A stretch of 10,026 nt of DNA from Chloroflexota bacterium (GTDB lineage: Bacteria > Chloroflexota > Dehalococcoidia > SZUA-161): NCBI GenBank assembly GCA_003229915.1, contig QIGA01000152.1, positions 1-10,026 on the forward strand. The letters are read 5' to 3'. Each line of letters opens with the position of its first letter. Within the stretch, counting starts at the first letter, position 1. A model generated the notes under the pieces. It was not told where the DNA came from. It did not search any database and saw nothing but the letters and a program-made list of their open reading frames with translations. Both the position numbers and the translations under genes were made by a program. Below are positions 3,947-10,026 of this stretch, one piece after another.

Positions 3947-6900
3947 ATGAAGTACTCATTAGGACTGGACATAGGCTCTGTTACTGGTAAGGTGGCGCTT
4001 GTTACCGAGGACGGACAAGCGGTCTATTTTGACGTTGAGAAAATAACGGCCAGTCCCAAGATCGTGGTCGCCACACTCATCTCCAGACTCTCTGAGAGGA
4101 TAAGTCTCGAAGAAATCTCTACAGCCGGAGTATCAGGCTCAGGCAGCATTGCCATACCCAAGGAGCTTGACTGGGCTGAATACAGCAGCCCCCTGGCGAT
4201 TGCCTCAGGGCTCCTGCAGTCGCACCCAGACGCGAAAACTATTATACAAATCGGTGGGCAGACTTCTTCTGTCATAGCGCTTGAGGATGGACTCAGAAAG
4301 CCGTGGCAGGTGGAGTCAAACCCACTTTGCGCCGCGGGGACAGGCAGGTTCCTTGAGCAGCAGGCGTACCGCATCGGGGTCACGCTGGAAGACCTTGCCC
4401 GTATTGCACTGGAATGTGAAGGAAGCCCACCAAGAATAGCTGCCAGGTGCAGCGTTTTTGCGAAGACCGACCTTATACATCTACAGCAGAAGGGCGTTCC
4501 GATGTCGGCTATGCTCTACGCTCTGTGCGAGAGCATAGCTAGAATGGTCTCCTCGCTGAAGAAAGGGAGTTTCGGGGAGCCGATCTTTTTCGTTGGCGGC
4601 GTTGCCGCCAACAGTGCAATGTTGAAGGCCCTCAATGAGACACTCTCCACAAGAAATGGCTATCCGGTAGACATCATAGTTCCTGATAGTTACCTCCACA
4701 TCGAAGCCTTGGGTTCGGCGTTGCTTTCCAGGGAATCTGGGAAGAGTTCAAAAGTAATTGTTCCGTCTGAAGCAGACAGAAAACAACGCTACTATGAAAT
4801 GCCGAGGCTTGAAAGGGTAACTCAGAAGGATGGCTGGGCAGCCCCGATAATAGAGAAGCCATTCAAAGGGTATCTGGGCATTGATATCGGTTCCACGAGT
4901 ACCAAGGCAGTTATACTTGACGAATTTGGCGTTGAGGTAATGGCTAAGCATTATCTCATGACGGCAGGCCGGCCGGTTGAGGCTATCAAGGATGTCTTCA
5001 AGGGCCTCCTGCAGAAGGTCGGAGATAATGCCAGAATAGCTGGAGTGGGCATTACTGGTTCGGGCAGATACCTGGTTGGCAGCTTTGTCGGTGCAGATGT
5101 GATAAGGAATGAGATCACCGCTCAGACACGGGCCGCTGCGGAGATAGATCCTGAAGCAGATATCATCGAGATTGGCGGACAGGACTCGAAGCTTGTTATC
5201 AAGAGAAACGGCGTTGTTGTTGATTATCAGATGAATAAGGCGTGTGCCGCAGGAACGGGGAGCTTTATCGACGAGCTGGCTGAGCAGCTTGGCATACGCG
5301 TCCAAGGCGGTGAGTTTGCTGGTCTGGCATTTGAAGCTCCTTATACCATTGACCTGGGGTCGAGGTGCGCTGCTTTCATGGGGCAGTCAGTTGCTTCAGC
5401 GCAGCAAGAGGGCGTGTCGCTAGAGGTGATAACTGCCAGTCTCGCTAGTTCGATCGCTGGCAACTACCTGTCCAAGGTGTTGGGCACAAGGAAGCTCGGC
5501 GACAAAGTGATGTTGACCGGGGCAGTGTTTTACAACGAGGCCGTTGTTTCCGCATTCAAGGCAGCACTAGAAGAGAAGACTATCCTTGTGCCAGAGCATA
5601 AGGAGGTCAGCGGGGCGATAGGGGTGGCGCTTCTAGCCAAGGAGGAGATGGACGGCAAGGAGTCGAAATTTAGGGGGTTCGAAAGTGTTGTCGATAGTGA
5701 CTACAAGCTCTCCACCTTTACATGCAAGAGATGTGAAAATAACTGCACCATAAGCCGTATGGAGCTACCTGACGAGAAGCCTACATTCTACGGCAGTAGA
5801 TGTGATCTTTTTGACAGCGCTGTTAGCCGGGAGAGAGTGCAGACTGCTTTTGATGAGCGAGAGAGGTTGCTATTCAAAGATTATAGAGAAGGTGAAGGAA
5901 CGGTACCCTCTGTGGGTATCCCTCGAGCACTCATTGTCTATGAGTACGCGCCGCTACTTATTGGGTTCCTGAATTCGCTCGGAGCCAAGGTCGTTTTTTC
6001 CAGCAAGACCAACAGTCAGATCATAGGGCAGTCTGGTGAGTTAAGCTATACCGATAGTTGTTTCCCTGTCAAGCTACTGCATGGTCACACGGCGAGTTTG
6101 AATAATGTGGACTACGTTCTCTACCCTTGCGTTATCCGAATGGGTCTTAAGGAAGGTGACGAAAATCAGAAGTATGCTTGCCCATTGGTGCAAGCGTCGC
6201 CGTTTATCATACGTGAGGCTTTGGGCATGGGGAAGCGTCTTCTGATTCCAATATTCGATTTCAGCAGGGGCGATAAGGATGTAATTAAGAATCTCGCGGA
6301 CGCTGCGGTGAAGATGGGATTCAGAAGAGAGCAGGGGAAGAAGGCTGCGCTCTTGGGGCTTAAAGCACAGCGCGAATTCGAAGAGGCACAAGTTGAACTT
6401 GGAAAGAGGCTTATGGCGGAGCTTCATCAAAAGGACCAGTTGGGCGTCGTATTCTTCTCAAGGTCATATATGTCACAGGATTCGGGGGCAAACCTTGGCA
6501 TAGCCGAGAAGCTCGCCCAGCTTGGTGTGGTTCCCATTCCACTCGACTTTCTGGCTCTGGCATCGGTAAATGTCAGGGAATACTCAGACCGCCCATATTG
6601 GTTCAACGAAAGCAAGCACATAGCCGGCGCAGCCTTGACCGCCCCAGACCCACGTTTGTTTGGTTTGGTCCTGACAAACTTTGGCTGCGGGCCAAACTCA
6701 TTCATGCTGAACCTGGTTGAAGACATAATGGGTGGCAAGCCTCTGGGACAATTGGAGATTGACGAGCATGCTGCTGAGGCTGGAATCGTAACCCGCCTTG
6801 AGGCCTTCGTGGATACGATCAATGGCTACGCCAGCTCTGGCAGAGCGCGTGAACCTGTTGTCCAGGATAGGGACATCCGCCGTGTGGCGTATACCAAGTT

Positions 6901-8104
6901 CCATGAAAGCAAGGTCGTTCTCCTGCCGAGGATGTGTGAGCATGCTGACGTCCTTGGCGCAGCTATGCAGGCCTACGGTGTTGAAGCAGTGGTTCTACCT
7001 GAGCCAGACGAGAGGAACATACTTTACAGTAACAAAGTCACGTCGGGTAAGGAATGCCTGCCGTACAGGGTAACGCTGGGCGGTTTCATGAAGTTCTTGT
7101 ATGAAGATGGCAATCGTGATGCTGGGCTAACGGATATCGAGGGATTTATGGCGGGCGCATTCGGCCCATGCCGTTTTGGCAAATACGCTGTGGAGCAGAT
7201 CAGGATACTGCGTGAACTGGGCTTTGATTTCCCGATACGAACGACGGTTTCCAACAGCGGTTATCATGATTGGAACCTCGGTTCAGGATTCGAGCGTTTA
7301 GCCTGGAGAAGCATTGTTGCCGTTGACTATCTGGAGCGGCTCCTTTGGCGCACCCGTCCGTATGAGAAATCTGAAGGGGCGGCGGAAGCTCTGTTCAGTG
7401 AATACCTGGCCAAGATAGCCGATTTTACCCGCAACAGAGGAACCCTTGACGATGTTCTAAGAGAAGCAACCTGCAGGTTCAAGGCGCTGATCGATCCCAC
7501 TGAACCAAGAAGGCCCCTTGTGGGGATTAATGGTGAGATATTCTTGCGCTCTAACAAATTCAGTAACAACGACCTGGTCAAAGAATGCGAAAAGGCAGGG
7601 CTGGAGGTTGTCGTGTCACCCGTAGCGGAGTGGTTCAAGTATGTGGCCCACAGGAATATCGAGGATGGCATAAGGGATCGGGACTTGAAGCGTATACTCG
7701 GAGGTCACCTAAGGAAGTTTATCCTGTCCCAGGACGAGCGCAGGGTGACCTCGGGCTTTGATAACTTCGTTGATGGCAAAGAGCCTACAACGAAAGAGCT
7801 GCTGAAGTCATCGGAGAGATATCTCTCTTCGGAATGCGGCGGTGAGGCAGTACTCAGTATAGGTGCGGGGGTTGAATGGTTGGAAGACCAGAGGTTCTCC
7901 GGGGTGATCTCGGTGATGCCGCATGGTTGTATGCCCGGGGGAACTGTGGCCGCCATGGCGGAGAGGCTCAGCGCCAAGTATGGAAAGCCCTGGATTAGCC
8001 TCACATATGATGGTATCATGGAGACCAACAATCAGGCGAAGATCGGCAATTTCGCTGAGGTCATAAGATTCTGTAGCAAGAACAAGCTCCTGTCAGCTAC
8101 TTAG
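3947..8104 (+). CDS. Giant acyl-CoA dehydratase activase: two BcrA/BadF-type ATPase domains fused to DUF2229 and HgdB-like regions
   Basis: The 1385-residue protein belongs to the family of 2-hydroxyacyl-CoA dehydratase and benzoyl-CoA reductase activators, which use ATP and a [4Fe-4S] cluster to drive low-potential electron transfer in anaerobes. Domain 1 (about 3-262) has LGLDIGSVTGK at 5-15, Cys128 in CAAGTG and Cys168 in ARCSVFAK. Domain 2 (about 307-565) has LGIDIGSTSTK at 310-320, Cys433 in CAAGTG and Cys474 in SRCAAFMG. HgdC-type activators are homodimers that bridge one cluster with two Cys per subunit, so the tandem domains may form that dimer within one chain. DUF2229 follows (about 585-800), with Cys593, 596, 600 and 619, VGIPRAL at 656 and SCFPVKLLHGH at 704. 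A C-terminal region has further Cys motifs: SGKECLPY at 1033, FGPCRFGKY at 1072 and MPHGCMPGG at 1324. The start is fixed by the first ATPase motif. The gene stands alone, convergent with recF. The family's substrate is unknown. Confidence 0.9.
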   Translation: MKYSLGLDIGSVTGKVALVTEDGQAVYFDVEKITASPKIVVATLISRLSERISLEEISTAGVSGSGSIAIPKELDWAEYSSPLAIASGLLQSHPDAKTIIQIGGQTSSVIALEDGLRKPWQVESNPLCAAGTGRFLEQQAYRIGVTLEDLARIALECEGSPPRIAARCSVFAKTDLIHLQQKGVPMSAMLYALCESIARMVSSLKKGSFGEPIFFVGGVAANSAMLKALNETLSTRNGYPVDIIVPDSYLHIEALGSALLSRESGKSSKVIVPSEADRKQRYYEMPRLERVTQKDGWAAPIIEKPFKGYLGIDIGSTSTKAVILDEFGVEVMAKHYLMTAGRPVEAIKDVFKGLLQKVGDNARIAGVGITGSGRYLVGSFVGADVIRNEITAQTRAAAEIDPEADIIEIGGQDSKLVIKRNGVVVDYQMNKACAAGTGSFIDELAEQLGIRVQGGEFAGLAFEAPYTIDLGSRCAAFMGQSVASAQQEGVSLEVITASLASSIAGNYLSKVLGTRKLGDKVMLTGAVFYNEAVVSAFKAALEEKTILVPEHKEVSGAIGVALLAKEEMDGKESKFRGFESVVDSDYKLSTFTCKRCENNCTISRMELPDEKPTFYGSRCDLFDSAVSRERVQTAFDERERLLFKDYREGEGTVPSVGIPRALIVYEYAPLLIGFLNSLGAKVVFSSKTNSQIIGQSGELSYTDSCFPVKLLHGHTASLNNVDYVLYPCVIRMGLKEGDENQKYACPLVQASPFIIREALGMGKRLLIPIFDFSRGDKDVIKNLADAAVKMGFRREQGKKAALLGLKAQREFEEAQVELGKRLMAELHQKDQLGVVFFSRSYMSQDSGANLGIAEKLAQLGVVPIPLDFLALASVNVREYSDRPYWFNESKHIAGAALTAPDPRLFGLVLTNFGCGPNSFMLNLVEDIMGGKPLGQLEIDEHAAEAGIVTRLEAFVDTINGYASSGRAREPVVQDRDIRRVAYTKFHESKVVLLPRMCEHADVLGAAMQAYGVEAVVLPEPDERNILYSNKVTSGKECLPYRVTLGGFMKFLYEDGNRDAGLTDIEGFMAGAFGPCRFGKYAVEQIRILRELGFDFPIRTTVSNSGYHDWNLGSGFERLAWRSIVAVDYLERLLWRTRPYEKSEGAAEALFSEYLAKIADFTRNRGTLDDVLREATCRFKALIDPTEPRRPLVGINGEIFLRSNKFSNNDLVKECEKAGLEVVVSPVAEWFKYVAHRNIEDGIRDRDLKRILGGHLRKFILSQDERRVTSGFDNFVDGKEPTTKELLKSSERYLSSECGGEAVLSIGAGVEWLEDQRFSGVISVMPHGCMPGGTVAAMAERLSAKYGKPWISLTYDGIMETNNQAKIGNFAEVIRFCSKNKLLSAT

Positions 8105-9309
8105 CTGGTGAGTGGCTGGATGCGCCCCTGTGCCACCCCAAGTAGTACTGCCTGCTTCAGGAAATCAGCGTCGAAGTGATCGAGTTCGGTCGCAGTCATC
8201 AGCACCTGCTGGTATCGGGCGACAGATTGAAGCAGGTGGCTTCTTCTTCGTGAGTCGAGTTCGGAGAGAACATCATCTAAGAGCAGTATCGGATGCTCTC
8301 CAGTTTTGCTCAGCATGAAGTTGGCCTCTGCGAGCTTCAGAGAGAGGGCAATGGCTCGCTGCTGACCCCGGGAGCCGAAGATTCCCATGTCCACGTCATC
8401 AGCGAGAAAACGAAGATCGTCCCGGTGTGGCCCCACAAGCGATACTCCCTGAGCAATCTCCTTATTTCGTGCTGCATCCAGCGACCGCGCAAACACCTGA
8501 GCAGTTTCCTCGATCTGAGAATCCCCTTTCCCTCTCTCCTTGTCGATGTTTCTAAGATAGGCCAAGGTCAACCTGCCTTGCTCGCTACTGAGCTCTCCGT
8601 GGATGTCCTGTGCCAGTTGCTCGAGCGCAGCTACCATAAGATCCCGCTGGACTATCAGGTAAGACCCTGCCTGTACTAATTCCTGATCCCAGAAGGAGAG
8701 TTCATCCACGTTTGCCTGATGCTCGGCTATCTGACGCAGGAGGCGGTTGCGCTGCCAGAGGACCCTGTGATATCGCTGCAACTGGCGCAGGTAGTGTGGG
8801 TCTAGCTGGGAGTTTGCAATATCGAGATAGCGGCGGCGAAGGGCCGGTTCACCTCCAATGATGTTTATATCCTGGACGCTGAAGGGAACGACGTTGATTT
8901 GGCCTACGAGGTCGATTGCGCGTCGCACGACACCATTAACGCGAATACGCTTGTGCGTGGTCGCGGGCTTGCTGGGACTCCTTCCTCTAAGGAAAGCGTC
9001 TTTGGCTTCGCCAGGAGCGACGATCTTGTTCATGAGAGCGATCTCCAGGCTAAGATTACCGCTGGTCTTTTGGATGTCAGCCACAAGACGGCAGACCGGG
9101 AGCTCATCTTGGAGGGCGGACCAGTTGATCAGCTCCCGCTCGTTGGTGACACGATAAGACCTACTGGTCGCCAGGAGGTAGATGGCCTCGAGAAGGTTGC
9201 TCTTGCCCTGAGCATTGTCACCTTGCAGGACTGTTATGTGTGGCGGAAGTACGAGATCGAGGTTGGAGTAATTTCGGAAGTTGGTCAGGCTCAAATGGGA
9301 AATGTGCAA
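8101..9309 (-). CDS. recF: DNA replication and repair protein RecF
   Basis: RecF is an SMC-like ATPase that helps load RecA at single-strand gaps in damaged DNA. The 402-residue product is slightly longer than the usual 360-380. Evidence includes the N-terminal LTNFRNY (8-14), Walker A GDNAQGKS (30-37), the family motif LVGPHRDDL (291-299), the ABC signature around SRGQQRAIALSLKLAE (313-328) and Walker B with the D-loop, ILLLDDVLSELD (341-352). The start is TTG (complement of 9307-9309), because MHISHLSLTNFRNY begins exactly where RecF should and AGGAG lies 6 nt before it. A weak promoter candidate is TTGCAC (complement of 9393-9398), 17 bp, TAGAGT (complement of 9370-9375). The usual dnaA, dnaN or gyrB neighbours are absent. 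The region around residues 95-120 is a Lys/Pro/Ala-rich insertion that may account for the extra length. Its stop codon overlaps that of the convergent activase gene. Confidence 0.95.
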   Translation of the reverse strand: MHISHLSLTNFRNYSNLDLVLPPHITVLQGDNAQGKSNLLEAIYLLATSRSYRVTNERELINWSALQDELPVCRLVADIQKTSGNLSLEIALMNKIVAPGEAKDAFLRGRSPSKPATTHKRIRVNGVVRRAIDLVGQINVVPFSVQDINIIGGEPALRRRYLDIANSQLDPHYLRQLQRYHRVLWQRNRLLRQIAEHQANVDELSFWDQELVQAGSYLIVQRDLMVAALEQLAQDIHGELSSEQGRLTLAYLRNIDKERGKGDSQIEETAQVFARSLDAARNKEIAQGVSLVGPHRDDLRFLADDVDMGIFGSRGQQRAIALSLKLAEANFMLSKTGEHPILLLDDVLSELDSRRRSHLLQSVARYQQVLMTATELDHFDADFLKQAVLLGVAQGRIQPLTS

Positions 9310-9315
9310 GTGTAA

Positions 9316-9320
9316 CTCCT
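9316..9320 (-). promoter_or_regulatory. Ribosome binding site that fixes the recF TTG start
   Basis: The minus strand reads AGGAG, then 6 nt, then TTG. No ATG or GTG stands at a place that would give the RecF N-terminus, so this site decides in favour of the rare TTG start. Confidence 0.7.
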
Positions 9321-9399
9321 GCTTTTGCCGGGTCTGTAATGGTGGTCTGGTGAATCTGATCCCTGACTAACTCTACCCTGAATATGCCGCAGGTGCAAT

Positions 9400-9549
9400 A
9401 TGTTTTACATCTTTTATGATGGCGAAGTTTTCCAGACGGAGGCTGATGAATATGTGGCAATCAAAAATTTTGGGGACGCACCCCAAGACCTTGATGGATG
9501 GGTATTGAAGGATATAGGCGAGGGATACCCCTCGTTCACCTTTCCGTCA
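9400..9549 (+). pseudogene. Fragment of a lamin-tail-domain (LTD) protein
   Basis: Fifty codons from ATG 9400 give FYIFYDGEVFQTEADEYVAI, then KNFGDAPQDLDGWVLKDIGEG and YPSFTFPS. This is the N-terminal half of a bacterial lamin-tail domain, an Ig-like fold usually found in secreted proteins or attached to nucleases. The second half, normally with a Pro-Gly turn and a RVYT-like strand, is missing in all three frames after 9549. No signal peptide or upstream domain is present: an in-frame TGA lies at 9379-9381. AGGTG at 9391-9395 could serve as a weak ribosome binding site. The frame continues to 9714, but its tail from 9608 lies opposite the zinc-ribbon gene and looks non-coding. It is most simply a gene remnant cut at both ends. 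Confidence 0.6.
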
Positions 9550-9607
9550 CGGCAACGACGGCATACTTCTTCATTGCGAAATCTCGTCTCCGTTGTGTTC
9601 ACATGCT

Positions 9608-10026
9608 TTAATGAGGTCTCGTACCTCTGCAATATGGATATCGTGCACAACCATAAAACATACTATACTTTCCACTTCTTAGGATCATTCGACTCCCACA
9701 CCTCGGACAAGTAGTACGGCTATCCTTCCTTACCTCTCTGAATATCGATTCTCTAGCAGGCGTGACTCTTCTTCTTGGTACTCTCGATAACTCCTTGCAC
9801 GTCTTGCAGATCCTGCCATATCCAGTGGTCAGCGAAACGTCTCGAAAATGATCGAGACTTCTTAGTTCCTTGCATCGTGGACATTCCTTCATATCTCCGC
9901 TTCGGATGCCTTCCGCTATCTCATGGATATTGACCAGCAGGGAGTTTGTGATTGAAACGCTTCCTACTAGTTGGCCAATTCTCTCGTCGAGCGTAGCTAT
10001 CGGGTTCCTTCCCGCGTTGAATTTGT
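9608..10026 (-). CDS. 3' part of a protein ending in two zinc-binding modules, including a topoisomerase-type C4 zinc finger
   Basis: The minus-strand frame is open from the window edge to TAA (complement of 9608-9610), giving at least 138 residues. An internal ATG (complement of 9890-9892) exists, but GGAG lies only 2 nt before it. The 44 codons upstream read like real protein (DERIGQLVGSVSITNSLLVN), so I infer that the start lies beyond the window. Counting from that ATG, a first module has Cys4, Cys7, Cys29 and Cys32 (ECPRC and ICKTC), a treble-clef-like spacing. After an Arg-rich linker, a second has Cys62, Cys65, Cys82 and Cys88 (TCPRCGSRM, YGCARYPYCRGT), an excellent match to the topoisomerase C4 zinc finger that binds single-stranded DNA. 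This finger also appears on nuclease-like proteins. The missing N-terminal part would decide the role. Confidence 0.65.
   Translation of the reverse strand, partial: KFNAGRNPIATLDERIGQLVGSVSITNSLLVNIHEIAEGIRSGDMKECPRCKELRSLDHFRDVSLTTGYGRICKTCKELSRVPRRRVTPARESIFREVRKDSRTTCPRCGSRMILRSGKYSMFYGCARYPYCRGTRPH

Noticed and set aside
4748..5305. A 185-codon minus-strand frame inside the activase gene
   Set aside because: It lies opposite the second ATPase domain, whose motifs are conserved. No ribosome binding site is visible.
8899..9315. A 138-codon plus-strand frame opposite recF
   Set aside because: It mirrors the conserved N-terminal part of recF and lacks family features.

Overview
This window looks like part of the chromosome of an anaerobic bacterium. 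A member of the Chloroflexota, perhaps Dehalococcoidia, is a plausible guess, but no rRNA or other decisive marker is present. The guess rests on a very large acyl-CoA dehydratase activase of the kind found in strict anaerobes, the coaX-coaBC-tRNA layout, and a lamin-tail-domain fragment. Bacterial -10/-35 promoters and Shine-Dalgarno sites are easy to read throughout.

Layout. (1) Positions 1-2592 are housekeeping. The end of an unrecognised gene is followed by a promoter, a leader holding a perfect 16-bp palindrome, then coaX (type III pantothenate kinase) and coaBC (bifunctional PPC synthetase/decarboxylase), which together supply three of the five steps from pantothenate to CoA. A tRNA-Met(CAT) follows, with its own strong promoter whose -35 box overlaps the coaBC stop codon. 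(2) Positions 2593-3946 are an accessory patch downstream of the tRNA. It holds a frameshifted tyrosine-recombinase remnant, a 12-bp perfect hairpin, two divergent 54-codon small genes (one soluble, one a two-helix membrane protein) around a tandem array of four 11-bp TTAAGAA-type repeats, and a probable decayed Lys/Arg-rich small gene. It reads as the residue of an element that integrated at the tRNA. (3) Positions 3947-8104 are one 1385-residue gene: two ASKHA ATPase activase domains in tandem, then DUF2229 and HgdB-like Cys-rich regions. (4) Positions 8101-9309 on the minus strand are recF, convergent with the activase gene and overlapping its stop codon. It uses a TTG start. (5) Positions 9400-10026 hold a truncated lamin-tail-domain fragment and, on the minus strand, the 3' part of a zinc-ribbon gene that runs off the window.

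Functionally, coaX and coaBC make CoA and the large activase belongs to a family that drives reductive chemistry, often on CoA thioesters. The link is thematic only, because about 1.4 kb and two divergent small genes separate them. I found no clear new multi-gene system. The most promising new signals are the 11-bp phased array between the two small genes and the helically phased repeats in the activase leader.
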